This document shows positions 35,480 to 46,576 of a stretch of DNA of 64,000 bases, piece after piece. The translations under genes and the position numbers were made by a program. Source of the stretch: CAIWHR01 sp963734085 (lineage in GTDB: Bacteria; Pseudomonadota; Gammaproteobacteria; Burkholderiales; Casimicrobiaceae); the NCBI GenBank assembly GCA_963734085.1, contig CAVTFT010000007.1, positions 744,001 through 808,000 on the forward strand, read 5' to 3'. Each line of letters opens with the position of its first letter. Position 1 is the first letter of the stretch. The notes under the pieces were generated by a model that saw only the letters and a list, made by a program, of their open reading frames with translations, was not told where the DNA came from and searched no databases.

Positions 35480-36499
35480 TCACAGCCGCAACAGCGCGTC
35501 GACCCGCGCCGCGACATCGACGGGTTCGATGAGTTGCATGCAGCGATTGTTGGTGCACGCCGCAAACCCGATGCCGTCATAACATGGCGCGCAAGGCAGC
35601 GCGGCACCGGGCCAGAGCACGGCGGCACCGGAACCTTCGCGCAGGAACGTGGCCGGCAGCGTCGGCCCGAACAGTCCGACGACCGACGCACCGGAGAGTC
35701 GCGCTAGGTGCATCGGCCCCGAATCGTGCGTGACAACGGCGGCGCAGGTTGCGTAGAGCGCGAAGAGACCGGGAAGCGTCGTGGAACCGATGAGGTCGGT
35801 AACCGAGATGCCCGCGAATGCGCTGCGCACCCAGACATCGTCGGGGCCGCCGGTCAGCACGACGGTGCAGCCTTTTGCGGCCAGCAATTCGGCGAGCGCG
35901 GCGTAGCGGTCGAGCGGCCAGCGCCGAAGTGGATTGTCGCGGGCCGGATTTCTCGCGCCCCCGGGGGCAAGCGCGACGAGTTTCGCCGCCCCCCCATCGC
36001 CGATGCGCTCGGCGACGTTTTCGTCGAGCGCTGCTCGCACCGTCGGCGGCGCAAAGCGGACGGCGCCGTGATCGTCGATGCCGGTGACGAGCCGCACGTA
36101 CTCGTCCCCGTAATGGCGACCCGGAACGAGCCGCGGTCGCGTCCCACGCTCGCCGAGCCAGCGTCGCTCCGCGCCGCGGATGCGCGCCGAGAGCATCCGA
36201 TAGCGCGGATCCGAGTGGGCGGTGATCACCAGGTCGAAATGCTTGGCGCGAAGCGCGTTCCAGGCCGACATCACCGCCTGCGCCTTTTCCACCCGTGTTC
36301 CCGCCAGCACCGCGACATCATCGACGACCACGAGCTCATCGATCCCCTCCGCACAGCGCAGGAGCGGGGCGACTGTCGCGCCGCACAGCCACGTGATGCG
36401 CGTGCCGGGATCCGCGGCCCGGAGTGCCGTCACCATCGGCAGTGCCATCACGACATCGCCGATGGCGGCCAGTTTGACGATGAGAACGGAGCGGGACAC
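35480..36499 (-). CDS. Glycosyltransferase family 9 (heptosyltransferase-like)
   Basis: 339 residues. N-terminal SVLIVKLAAIGDVVMALPMV and C-terminal THDSGPMHLARLSGASVVGL with FGPT match ADP-heptose:LPS heptosyltransferases; an ending of the type PCAPCYDGIGFAACTNNRCM carries four cysteines common in GT9 (a CPxC-like pair). GTG 36499 is chosen because SRSVLIVKL follows directly. It is the first gene of the minus-strand glycan block; its promoter should lie in 36500-36770, back to back with the rRNA promoter. Confidence 0.88.
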   Translation of the reverse strand: MSRSVLIVKLAAIGDVVMALPMVTALRAADPGTRITWLCGATVAPLLRCAEGIDELVVVDDVAVLAGTRVEKAQAVMSAWNALRAKHFDLVITAHSDPRYRMLSARIRGAERRWLGERGTRPRLVPGRHYGDEYVRLVTGIDDHGAVRFAPPTVRAALDENVAERIGDGGAAKLVALAPGGARNPARDNPLRRWPLDRYAALAELLAAKGCTVVLTGGPDDVWVRSAFAGISVTDLIGSTTLPGLFALYATCAAVVTHDSGPMHLARLSGASVVGLFGPTLPATFLREGSGAAVLWPGAALPCAPCYDGIGFAACTNNRCMQLIEPVDVAARVDALLRL

Positions 36500-36771
36500 G
36501 GGTGCCGTGGAAAGGATTGCGTTGTAGGCAATCGAGGGTCGGCCCTTGCGCCGCCATCGCCATCGCATCCGATAATGACCGGCGCTCGGTCTGGCGCAAT
36601 CTGGAACCGGGCGTGCGAATCGTGCAGCACAACTCGAACGATCCGCATGCCGTGGGCATTCTAGCAGCGGGCGGAAAGCGCTAGCGAAACGATGGCGCGG
36701 GCACGCGTTCTCCGGTTTGCGCCGGCGGGTGCCGCCACCGCCGGGCTTTCGCCGAACAGGGGCAGGAGCTG
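36500..36771. other. Divergent intergenic region between glycan block and rRNA operon
   Basis: No gene seen. It must hold the promoter of the minus-strand glycosyltransferase block; no clear -10/-35 pair was identified on that strand. Confidence 0.4.
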
Positions 36772-36870
36772 TTGACCGACCCTGGAATCGTTGTATAATC
36801 GCGCCTCTTTGCCGGTGATTCTCGGGACCCGTCCCGGGCGTCGTCCTGCCGGCCTGATCTTTAACAAATT
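36772..36870 (+). promoter_or_regulatory. rRNA operon promoter and boxA
   Basis: TTGACC (36772-36777) and TATAAT (36794-36799) are spaced 16 bp and followed by a GC-rich discriminator (CGCGCC), typical of growth-rate-controlled rRNA promoters. ATCTTTAACAAATT at about 36857-36870 resembles a boxA antitermination site. A second boxA-like GTTCTTTAACAATG precedes 23S near 39093. Confidence 0.8.
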
Positions 36871-37046
36871 GCAACCGATAAGTGTGGGTGCTGGGGTGGC
36901 CTGGTGTCCTGGTGGGATGGTGCGAGCTGTCTTGCTGGGGCGAGGGAAATTGCAGTGCTCACACGATGGAAGTCTTGTCCTGATCCTGAGGGAAGCTTTG
37001 GGATGGGGATGGGGCCAACGTCGATTGAGCGAGACTTTGGAAGGAT

Positions 37047-38583
<1,537 letters not shown>

Positions 38584-38596
38584 TCGGAAAGCAGGT

Positions 38597-38743
38597 GTCA
38601 GATGCCAGTTGTCAGTTGTCAGTAACGGCAACCGCGACTGCTGCGACACCGCACTGGGTGCTTTAGTGCCCACGCTTATCGGTTGTGCGTCAGGCGGCGG
38701 TTTGCGTTCTTACTGTCAACTGCCAACTGTCAACTGACTACTG
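38597..38743 (+). repeat. Inverted CAGTTGTCAGTT repeats in the 16S-tRNA-Ile spacer
   Basis: GCCAGTTGTCAGTTGTCAGT (38602-38621) is complementary to TACTGTCAACTGCCAACTGT (from about 38711), giving a long imperfect hairpin. Same repeat family as in the 23S intervening sequence and the 23S-5S spacer. Confidence 0.75.
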
Positions 38744-38747
38744 AAAC

Positions 38748-38824
38748 GGGCCTGTAGCTCAGTTGGTTAGAGCACCGTCTTGATAAGGCGGGGGTCGATG
38801 GTTCGAATCCATCCAGACCCACCA
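38748..38824 (+). tRNA. tRNA-Ile (GAU)
   Basis: 77 nt with encoded CCA. TGTAGCTCAGTTGGTTAGAG D arm, anticodon loop TTGATAA, T arm GGTTCGAATCC. The acceptor stem has one mismatch (position 4 C opposite A). Standard position in the 16S-23S spacer. Confidence 0.95.
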
Positions 38825-38828
38825 GCTC

Positions 38829-38916
38829 GGCGGTCAGCTGTCAGCTATCAGCTACCAGCAAGGACGACAATGAGGCACGGCGTGTAGTTGCTGACAGCTG
38901 AAAGCGGAGAGCTGGA
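38829..38916 (+). repeat. Inverted CAGCTGTCAGC repeats between tRNA-Ile and tRNA-Ala
   Basis: GTCAGCTGTCAGCTATCAGC (about 38831-38850) faces TGCTGACAGCTGAAAGCGGA and GAGCTGG further on (38889-38915), allowing a hairpin like the one in the first spacer. Confidence 0.6.
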
Positions 38917-38925
38917 AGCGACACC

Positions 38926-39001
38926 GGGGCTGTAGCTCAGCTGGGAGAGCACCTGCTTTGCAAGCAGGGGGTCGTCGGTTCGATCCCGATCAGCTCCACC
39001 A
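38926..39001 (+). tRNA. tRNA-Ala (UGC)
   Basis: 76 nt with encoded CCA. GGGGCTGTAGCTCAGCTGGG 5' end, anticodon loop TTTGCAA, T arm GGTTCGATCCC, acceptor closing CAGCTCC. Second spacer tRNA of the rRNA operon. Confidence 0.96.
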
Positions 39002-39378
39002 TTCGGGGATCAGAGGACAGGGATCAGGCATCAGAAGAGGCCAGCGCTAAGCTTTGGGGCTTAGCTCTGGTTTTTTGAACCAGTGCTATCGGTTGTTCTT
39101 TAACAATGTGGAAGAAGTAAAGGTCTTGCTCTGACGAGCAGGTGCCGGCGCGAGTCGGTTCCGGCGAAGTCGGGGCGAGATTGGGTTGGATTGTATCGTC
39201 CCGTTCTCTCTTAGTCGGAGGGGATGGGTGTGCGCAAGCACCCGTGATGCGGAGCGAGTCAGTGCTCAGTGTTATGGGGTCAAGCGACTAAGTGCATGTG
39301 GTGGATGCCTTGGCGATCACAGGCGAAGAAGGACGTGGCAGCCTGCGAAAAGCTGCGGGGAGCTGGCAAACGAGCAAT

Positions 39379-39507
<129 letters not shown>

Positions 39508-39987
39508 TCACCCCTCGCTGAATTCATAGGCGAGGTGGAGCGAACCCGGTGAACTGAAACATCTCAGTAGCCGGAGGAACAGAAATCAACCGAGATTCCC
39601 AGAGTAGTGGCGAGCGAAATGGGAGTAGCCGTCGCGATGTAGCATTGATCTTAGGAGAACGCTCTGGAAAGGGCGGCCGCAGTGGGTGACAGCCCCGTAA
39701 CCGAAGGGATCGATGTGAAACTAGGCGCGAGCGAAGTAGGGCGGGACACGTGAAATCCTGTCTGAAGATGGGGGGACCATCCTCCAAGGCTAAATACTCG
39801 TGATCGACCGATAGTGAACCAGTACCGTGAGGGAAAGGCGAAAAGAACCCCGGGAGGGGAGTGAAATAGATCCTGAAACCGCATGCATACAAACAGTCGG
39901 AGTCCCGCAAGGGATGACGGCGTACCTTTTGTATAATGGGTCAGCGACTTACGTTTACCAGCGAGCTTAACCGAATAGGGGAGGCGC

Positions 39988-40020
<33 letters not shown>

Positions 40021-40416
40021 GGTAGGCGTAGACCCGAAACCGGATGAGCTACCCATGGCCAGGCTGAAGGTGGGGTAACACTCACTGGAGGGCCGAACCC
40101 ACTCCCGTTGAAAAGGTAGGGGATGAGCTGTGGGTAGGGGTGAAAGGCTAAACAAATCCGGAAATAGCTGGTTCTCTCCGAAAACTATTTAGGTAGTGCC
40201 TCAGGTATCACCGACGGGGGTAGAGCACTGTCATGGTGGCGGGGGTCATTGTGACTTACCGCGCCATAGCAAACTCCGAATACCGTTGAGTGCGAGCCTG
40301 GGAGACAGACGTCGGGTGCTAACGTCCGGCGTCGAGAGGGAAACAACCCAGACCGCCGATTAAGGTCCCCAAGCTCTAGCTAAGTGGGAAACGAGGTGGG
40401 AAGGCTCAGACAGCCA

Positions 40417-40448
<32 letters not shown>

Positions 40449-40529
40449 GAAAGCGTAATAGCTCACTGGTCGAGTCGTCCTGCGCGGAAGATGTAACGGG
40501 GCTCAAGCTAGATACCGAAATCGCGGGTT

Positions 40530-40975
40530 CAGGAGTCAGTTGTCAGTTGACAGTTGACGGTAACAACCATGGCGTTGATTCGATTCGAGGATCTGGAAGT
40601 CTTCAAACGTGCGTATCGGGTATCGTTGGATGTCCATCGTGCCAGTTTGAAGTTTCCGGCGCTCGAGCAATACGCGCTAGGCGATCAAGTCCGGCGTTGT
40701 AGTAAAGGGATTTGCGCCAACATCGCGGAAGGGCTCGGCAAGTCCAATCGTTCGAAGGCAGAGTTGCAGCGGTTTCTGTCGATGGCGATTGGTTCTGCTG
40801 ACGAAATGCGGGTGTGGTTACGTTACTGTCTCGACTTGGGCTATGTATCCGAGTCGAAATGGCAGGTATGGCGAGATGAGTATGAACAGATCGCCAAAAT
40901 GCTGCAGGGGTTAAGTAAAGGCGCGCGGTGAAGGTGTGCTTTTACTGACAACTGCCAACTGACATCTGACTCCTG
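40530..40975 (+). other. Intervening sequence in 23S helix 45
   Basis: Bounded by 27-bp near-perfect inverted repeats (40530-40556, starting CAGGAGTCAGTTGTCAG; 40949-40975, ending CATCTGACTCCTG). It interrupts the rRNA between GATACCGAAATCGCGGG and ACGGTAGGAGAGCGTTCCGT, which is helix 45. It encodes a 120-residue protein in the sense direction. Confidence 0.93.
40569..40931 (+). CDS. 23S rRNA intervening-sequence (S23 family) four-helix-bundle protein
   Basis: 120 residues. FEDLEVFKRAYRVSLDVHR, LGDQVRRCSKGICANIAEGL and KSKAELQRFL-type segments (SNRSKAELQRFLSMAIGSAD) are the signature of the S23/IVS protein family, a four-helix bundle. It is found inside 23S intervening sequences and also free in genomes; its function is unproven (RNA binding suggested). 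ATG 40569 starts 12 bp inside the left repeat. The gene fills the insertion and lies in the sense direction of the rRNA, so it would be transcribed with it unless excised first. Confidence 0.93.
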   Translation: MALIRFEDLEVFKRAYRVSLDVHRASLKFPALEQYALGDQVRRCSKGICANIAEGLGKSNRSKAELQRFLSMAIGSADEMRVWLRYCLDLGYVSESKWQVWRDEYEQIAKMLQGLSKGAR

Positions 40976-41611
40976 GACGGTAGGAGAGCGTTCCGTAGGC
41001 CGGTGAAGGTGGCTCGAGAGGGCTGCTGGAGGTATCGGAAGTGCGAATGCTGACATGAGTAGCGATAAAGCGGGTGAAAGGCCCGCTCGCCGAAAGCCCA
41101 AGGTTTCCTGCGCCACGTTCATCGGCGCAGGGTGAGTCGGCCCCTAAGGTGAGGACGAGAGTCGTAGCCGATGGGAAGCGGGTCAATATTCCCGCACCGA
41201 CCAGTGATGCGATGGGGGGACGGAGAAGGTTAGCGCGGCCGGGTGTTGGACGTCCCGGTTGAAGCGTGTAGGCGTGGCCTCTTGGCAAATCCGGGGGTCT
41301 TAGCCGAGGCGTGATGACGAGGGCGGGCTTGCTCGCCTGAAGTGCGCGATACCCTGCTTCCAGGAAAAGCCTCTAAGCTTCAGTTGCTGGTTGACCGTAC
41401 CGTAAACCGACACAGGTGGGCAGGATGAATATTCTAAGGCGCTTGAGAGAACTCAGGAGAAGGAACTCGGCAAATTAGCACCGTAACTTCGGGATAAGGT
41501 GCGCCCCGGGTAGGTGAAGGCCATACGGCTGGAGCCGAGCGGGGCCGCAGTGAAAGGGTGGCTGCGACTGTTTAACAAAAACACAGCACTCTGCCAAGAC
41601 GACGAGTCGAC

Positions 41612-41646
<35 letters not shown>

Positions 41647-41673
41647 TAAATGATGGGGTGCGAGCTCTTGATT

Positions 41674-41764
<91 letters not shown>

Positions 41765-42023
41765 CGATGGCCACACTGTCTCCTCCTGAGACTCAGCGAA
41801 GTTGAAGTGTTTGTGAAGATGCAATCTCCCCGCGGCAAGACGGAAAGACCCCGTGCACCTTTACTGTAGCTTTGCATTGGACTGTGATGGGACCTGTGTA
41901 GGATAGCTGGGAGCCTTTGAAGCGCTGGCGCTAGCTGGCGTGGAGGCAACGTTGAAATACCAGCCTGGTGTCATTGCGGTTCTAACCTGGATCCATTATC
42001 TGGATCGGGGACCGTGCATGGTA

Positions 42024-42069
<46 letters not shown>

Positions 42070-42172
42070 TCGAAGGTTGCCTAGGTACGGTCGGACATCG
42101 TACTGATAGTGCAATGGCACAAGGCAGCTTGACTGCGAGCCTGACAAGGCGAGCAGGTGCGAAAGCAGGACA

Positions 42173-42246
<74 letters not shown>

Positions 42247-42275
42247 ACCGCCCAAGAGTTCATATCGACGGCGGT

Positions 42276-42315
<40 letters not shown>

Positions 42316-42320
42316 TAGCC

Positions 42321-42353
<33 letters not shown>

Positions 42354-42710
42354 TGGTACGTGAGCTGGGTTCAAAACGTCGTGAGACAGTTTGGTCCCTA
42401 TCTGCCGTGGGCGCTGGACGTTTGACGGGGGCTGCTCCTAGTACGAGAGGACCGGAGTGGACGCACCGCTGGTGTACCGGTTGTGACGCCAGTCGCATTG
42501 CCGGGTAGCTATGTGCGGAAGCGATAACCGCTGAAAGCATCTAAGCGGGAAACGCGCCTGAAGATGAGACGTCCCGGGGACTTGATCCCCCTGAAGGGTC
42601 GTGGCAGACCACCACGTTGATAGGCCGGGTGTGGAAGCGCGGTAACGCGTTAAGCTAACCGGTACTAATGGCCCGTGCGGCTTGACCCCATAACCGTGAG
42701 CGCTGACGCG

Positions 42711-42830
42711 CGTCAGTTGCCAGTTGACAGTGAAAGCCCGCGCGCGGTGTTTGCCGCGATACGACCAACCTCTTTACTTCTTCCCGAGCTCAGGGGTTAC
42801 TGACTACTGTCAACTGACTCCTGACAACTG
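42711..42830 (+). repeat. Inverted CAGTTGCCAGTTGACAGT repeats in the 23S-5S spacer
   Basis: GCGTCAGTTGCCAGTTGACA (about 42710-42729) faces TGACTACTGTCAACTGACTC and CTGACAACTG (about 42801-42830), a third copy of the spacer hairpin family. Confidence 0.72.
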
Positions 42831-42834
42831 CTAC

Positions 42835-42948
42835 GCCTGACGACCATAGCCCGTTGGACCCACGCCTTCCCATCCCGAACAGGACCGTGAAACGGCGGCA
42901 CGCCGATGATAGTGTGGATCCCCATGCGAAAGTAGGTCATCGTCAGGC
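42835..42948 (+). rRNA. rrf: 5S ribosomal RNA
   Basis: Acceptor helix GCCTGACGA / TCGTCAGGC, with the conserved loop CCCATCCCGAACAGG and GAAAGTAGGTCATCG. About 114 nt, last gene of the operon. Confidence 0.93.
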
Positions 42949-42955
42949 ACCCACA

Positions 42956-42993
42956 AACAGCGAAGCCCGGCCACTTGGTCGGGCTTCGCTGTT
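42956..42993 (+). terminator. Terminator-like hairpin after the rRNA operon
   Basis: AACAGCGAAGCCCG / CGGGCTTCGCTGTT perfect 14-bp stem with a short loop. No strong T-run follows, but the position suits an rRNA operon terminator. Confidence 0.75.
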
Positions 42994-43159
42994 GGGCGAT
43001 CGTAAATTCGACAGCGGCCGAATGATCTGTGTCCGCTTATTCGCGCCAATCATCCTGGGAAATGGCTCGATTGAGATGATCTTGAATGGGATGGTGCAGT
43101 TGAATTCGTGCTTCGTTGCTGACCCGCAGCTTGGCCGGCGCAATCGTAAGCTTCCCCAA

Positions 43160-43400
43160 ACGGTGGACAGCATGAATTGGACTTTTCTGGCAGGATTTTA
43201 TGCCGGAGGGAAGTCCGATGAAGAAGTCACGGTTCACCGAGTCGCCGATCGTGGCGATTCTGAAGGAAGGGGAAGCTGGCGTGCCGGTGGCGCAGCTCAC
43301 GCGCAAACACGGGATCAGCGCCGCGACGCTGTCTCGCGCGCCATTTTGGCGAATCGACCGACCTGATGTCACCTTCGTCCATCGTTGATGATGGTGGTCG
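43160..43400 (+). mobile_element. IS3-family insertion sequence remnant
   Basis: A transposase OrfA start (ATG 43218; MKKSRFTESPIVAILKEGEA, VAQLTRKHGISAATLS) is cut after about 36 residues and runs into unrelated sequence ending at 43388. The helix-turn-helix start is that of IS3 (IS407-like) OrfA proteins. OrfB and both ends are missing. It sits between the rRNA operon and the epimerase gene. Confidence 0.75.
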
Positions 43401-43451
43401 ACGCGACAGCCGTCCTGCGGCGGACGCCGCCGCGCCGTACGGCGGCGCGGA

Positions 43452-44147
43452 ATGATCGTCGGATCCGGAATGATGGCGTCCGCGTTCCGTGGCCCGATCA
43501 CGGAACGATCCGATATCGTGGTGCATGCAGCGGGTGTGTCGAACTCGCAATGCAAGGATCCGCGCGAGTTTGAGCGCGACGAGACGCTGTTGCAGAAGAC
43601 GATCCGCGAAGCCGGCCGGGCCGATTGCCTCGTCTACCTTTCAACGTGTAGCATTCTCGATCCGGCGTCTGCGAGCTCACCTTATGTCCGGCACAAGCTG
43701 GCGATGGAAGAGCGGGTTCGCGCGCATCCCCGACACTTAATTCTCAGGTTCCCGCAGGTTGCGGGACATACACCCAACCCGCACACGCTTCTAAACTATT
43801 TGCATGCACGCATCGCGCGCGGCGAGCGTTTCTCGATCTGGGGCGGCGCGCGGCGCAACATCATCGATTGCAAAGATGCGCGCGCGATTGGCGTTCAGCT
43901 GATCGAGGGCGGGGTGCGCGCGGAAACAGTGAATGTCGCCTGTAGCCACGACCACAGCCTGATCGAAATTGTCGATATCTTGACACGTGTGATCGCAGGG
44001 CACGCCGTTTATGATGTTCTGGAGCGTGGCGCGGCGTACGCCATCGATATCGCTCGCATCCGTCCGTTCCTTGCGGCGGCAGGTGCATCATTTGACAAGG
44101 ACTATCTCGAGCGCGTTATCCGCAAATACTATGCCGCCCCCCCTTGA
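43452..44147 (+). CDS. NAD-dependent sugar epimerase/dehydratase-like (SDR extended) protein
   Basis: 231 residues. Short Rossmann start MIVGSGMMASAFRG, then VVHAAGVSNSQ, active-site-like STCSILDPASASSPYVRHKLAME (Ser, Tyr, Lys in the YxxxK arrangement) and FRFPQVAGHTPNPHT-like segment LRFPQVAGHTPNPHTLL. It is shorter than usual extended SDRs (about 300), but no lost portion is evident. The start is soon after the IS remnant, so its original upstream region may have been replaced. The 3' end overlaps the GT2 gene by 17 bp. Confidence 0.75.
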   Translation: MIVGSGMMASAFRGPITERSDIVVHAAGVSNSQCKDPREFERDETLLQKTIREAGRADCLVYLSTCSILDPASASSPYVRHKLAMEERVRAHPRHLILRFPQVAGHTPNPHTLLNYLHARIARGERFSIWGGARRNIIDCKDARAIGVQLIEGGVRAETVNVACSHDHSLIEIVDILTRVIAGHAVYDVLERGAAYAIDIARIRPFLAAAGASFDKDYLERVIRKYYAAPP

Positions 44148-45117
44148 GCCCCCGCCGCCGGAGGTTTCGGTCGTTGTTCCCGTCTACGGCAGCCAGGAGA
44201 TCCTGCCGCGCCTCGTCGAGGAAACGACGAGGGCGCTCTCGGCCGCCGGTCATGATGAATGTTTCGAAATGATCCTGGTGTGTGACGCGAGCCCGGACGA
44301 CAGTTGGAACGTAATTCAACAATTGTCGAAATCGAATCCATTAGTCCACGGTGTTTTGCTGCGCAAGAACGCGGGCCAGCACAATGCGACCATGGCGGGT
44401 TTGGCACGCGCGCGTGGTGCACAGGTCGTGGTGATGGACGACGACCTGCAGCATCCGCCTTCCGCCATTCCGGAGCTGTTGGCGCAGCTCGACCGAGGTT
44501 ACGACGTTTGCTACACGCACTATCGCAACCGGCAGCATGTGCTCTGGAAAAAGGTGGGCAGCACGATAAATGACATCGCCGCCAATTTGCTGCTGAACAA
44601 GCCCAAATGGCTCTATCTCAGCTCGTTCAAGGCACTGGATCGCGCGATTGTAAGAGAGATCGTGAAATACGATGGCCCCTATGCTTACGTAGACGGGTTG
44701 ATTCTCGATGTTACTCGTCACATCGCGGTGGTGGAGGTCGATCACGCGCCACGGGCTTCAGGGAAGGGAAACTACAACCTTCGTCGCTCTCTGTCGCTCT
44801 GGCTCAAGATGGCGACCAGCTTTTCGGTCTATCCATTGCGGTTGATGCTGGTGGCGGGCTCTCTGCTCGCTTTGTTCAGTCTGATCATGGTCGTCTGCGT
44901 GATTGTCATCAAGCTGCTCAATCCTTCGGTGCCGGCCGGGTGGACCTCGCTGATTGCAACGATCCTGCTCGTCGGAGGGCTGCAACTGATCGGACTCGGA
45001 CTGATCGGCGAATATCTGGGCCGCGCCTATCTCAAGCTCAATCGCAAGCCGCAATATGTGGTGCGCGAGACGACCGTAGGGATGGCCGAGATAGCGAATG
45101 CCCGCAATGCCGGTTGA
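44131..45117 (+). CDS. Polyprenyl-phosphate glycosyltransferase (GT2, GtrB/DPM1-like)
   Basis: 328 residues. GT-A domain with VSVVVPVYGSQEILPRLVEE, the donor-binding CDASPDDSW and VVMDDDLQHPPSAIPELL (DxD), then two C-terminal membrane helices (LMLVAGSLLALFSLIMVVCV; LLVGGLQLIGLGLIGEYLGR). Such enzymes move a sugar from a nucleotide donor to undecaprenyl phosphate. With the GtrA-type flippase two genes on, it forms a GtrAB-like set for lipid-carried sugar modification. ATG 44131. Confidence 0.88.
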   Translation: MPPPLEPPPPEVSVVVPVYGSQEILPRLVEETTRALSAAGHDECFEMILVCDASPDDSWNVIQQLSKSNPLVHGVLLRKNAGQHNATMAGLARARGAQVVVMDDDLQHPPSAIPELLAQLDRGYDVCYTHYRNRQHVLWKKVGSTINDIAANLLLNKPKWLYLSSFKALDRAIVREIVKYDGPYAYVDGLILDVTRHIAVVEVDHAPRASGKGNYNLRRSLSLWLKMATSFSVYPLRLMLVAGSLLALFSLIMVVCVIVIKLLNPSVPAGWTSLIATILLVGGLQLIGLGLIGEYLGRAYLKLNRKPQYVVRETTVGMAEIANARNAG

Positions 45118-45772
45118 ATTTGATCCCTATGCCGAAACGTACGATCGGTTGCTCGCTGATTCGCTCGGAACGAGCGATATCGATCGATTTGCTGCCTACA
45201 AGGTCGACGAAATCGCGTATCGACTGCGCCGGCTCGCGATTCGACGCTTGCTCGATTTCGGCTGCGGTGTCGGCCGAAGCCTGCCGTTCATCGCGACAAC
45301 GTTTCCGGGCGCTGAGCTGTGGGGTTTCGAGCCCTCCGTCGACTGCGTCGTCGCTGCGCGCAAACGTGAATCGCGAGCACGGGTCACAGCGGACTGGAGT
45401 GAAATTCCGACAGGGCAGTTCGATTGCGTGATGGCAGCCAACGTGTTTCATCACATTGCAGCAGATGCGCGGGAACACGAAATGCGTCGCTGCGCCGGTG
45501 CACTTGCAAGCGCCGGTAGCCTGTTCGTCTTCGAGCACAATCCGCTCAATCCACTCACCCGGCACGTATTCGAGCATTGTCCGTTCGATCGTGGCGCAAC
45601 GATGATTCGTCGACGGGAGATTGTGCGCCTCGGTGAGCTGGCAGGGCTGCGGGTTCGTCGAGCCGCATTCACGTTGTTCCTGCCTTTTTCCGGGAAGAGC
45701 ATCGCCTCATTCCAACGGGGATTGGCGTGGCTTCCACTGGGCGCACAGTACTATGTTCAGTTTGTCCGGTGA
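45098..45772 (+). CDS. SAM-dependent methyltransferase
   Basis: 224 residues. Motif I LLDFGCGVGRSLPFIATTFP, acidic ELWGFEPS, and FDCVMAANVFHHI as post-motif. Substrate unknown; by its place between GT2 and GtrA, a lipid-linked or surface sugar is likely (inference). Start 45098 overlaps the GT2 gene by 20 bp; ATG 45107 is an alternative. The 3' end overlaps gtrA by 20 bp. Confidence 0.82.
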   Translation: MPAMPVEFDPYAETYDRLLADSLGTSDIDRFAAYKVDEIAYRLRRLAIRRLLDFGCGVGRSLPFIATTFPGAELWGFEPSVDCVVAARKRESRARVTADWSEIPTGQFDCVMAANVFHHIAADAREHEMRRCAGALASAGSLFVFEHNPLNPLTRHVFEHCPFDRGATMIRRREIVRLGELAGLRVRRAAFTLFLPFSGKSIASFQRGLAWLPLGAQYYVQFVR

Positions 45773-46160
45773 CGCGGCCCTCGTATCCAGGTTCCTAGCC
45801 GGCGGGGCCTTCAACACCATGTTCGGACTGGCGGTCATCTTCGTATTGATGGCAGTCGGGGTCGGCGCGATGGTCGCCAACATCGCCGGCTATGGAAGTG
45901 GCCTGTTGCTGAGCTTCGTCGTGAATCGCCGGTTCGTGTTTCGCGCGACCGGTGCAATCTCGTGCGAACTGCTGCGCTTTATCGTCGCTTTCCTTTCGAG
46001 CTTCCTGGCCAATCTCGCAACCTTGCATGTGCTTACCCGCTACACTCAAGTTGACCCATTTGTCGCGCAGCTCATCGCAATTTCTGTCTACGTCGTGCTG
46101 ATGTTCGGTCTGTGTCGGGCGTTCGTTTTTCGCAGTCACACGCAAGGCCAAAAACAGTAG
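45753..46160 (+). CDS. GtrA-like membrane protein (polyprenyl-linked sugar flippase family)
   Basis: 135 residues with four membrane helices: FLAGGAFNTMFGLAVIFVLM, NIAGYGSGLLLSFVVNRRFVF (the family NRRFVF motif), LLRFIVAFLSSFLANLATLH and QLIAISVYVVLMFGL. GtrA proteins are thought to flip undecaprenyl-phosphate sugars to the periplasm. ATG 45753 overlaps the methyltransferase end. Confidence 0.87.
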   Translation: MFSLSGDAALVSRFLAGGAFNTMFGLAVIFVLMAVGVGAMVANIAGYGSGLLLSFVVNRRFVFRATGAISCELLRFIVAFLSSFLANLATLHVLTRYTQVDPFVAQLIAISVYVVLMFGLCRAFVFRSHTQGQKQ

Positions 46161-46268
46161 GGCTGATGCCTGGGGACGCCAGGGTCGAGTGAGAATCGAT
46201 TGGCGCAGCGGCGAAAGCTCAAACGCCCGGTCGATTCGACTAGGCGTTTGGCTTTGAGGGCGCGTTGA

Positions 46269-46576
46269 CTACCTCACGCGCGGGCCACGACCATGATCGT
46301 GTTCCGCGACAGGATGGTCGGTTCCCCACTCCGCAAGCGAACGATACGTGCCGTTGCCGGAAACGAGCGCGTAGATCCGCTCGCGACCCGTGCCGTGGAT
46401 GAAATCGAGAATCGCAAGTCGGCCCTCGAGCGCGACGGGCGCGCCGTCGTCTGCAACGGCGACCACCGATTTCATCCAATGACGTGGTGGGCGAGTGCTG
46501 CCGGCGCGCCCCCGACAAGGAGGGCAACGGCCGCAGCGCGAGCGATCCGGCGCGCGGCCGGCAGGACGATCTTCAT
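46269..46576 (-). pseudogene. Possible small exported protein with a frame break
   Basis: ATG 46576 opens a signal peptide (MKIVLPAARRIARAAAVALL, ending APAALAHH) that stops at 46472. An ATG overlapping that stop (46475) opens KSVVAVADDGAPVALEGRLA, running to 46269. Joined, they make a 102-residue periplasmic protein; the ATGA overlap could instead mean two coupled small proteins. GC skew and hydrophobic pattern support coding. No family recognised. Confidence 0.4.
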
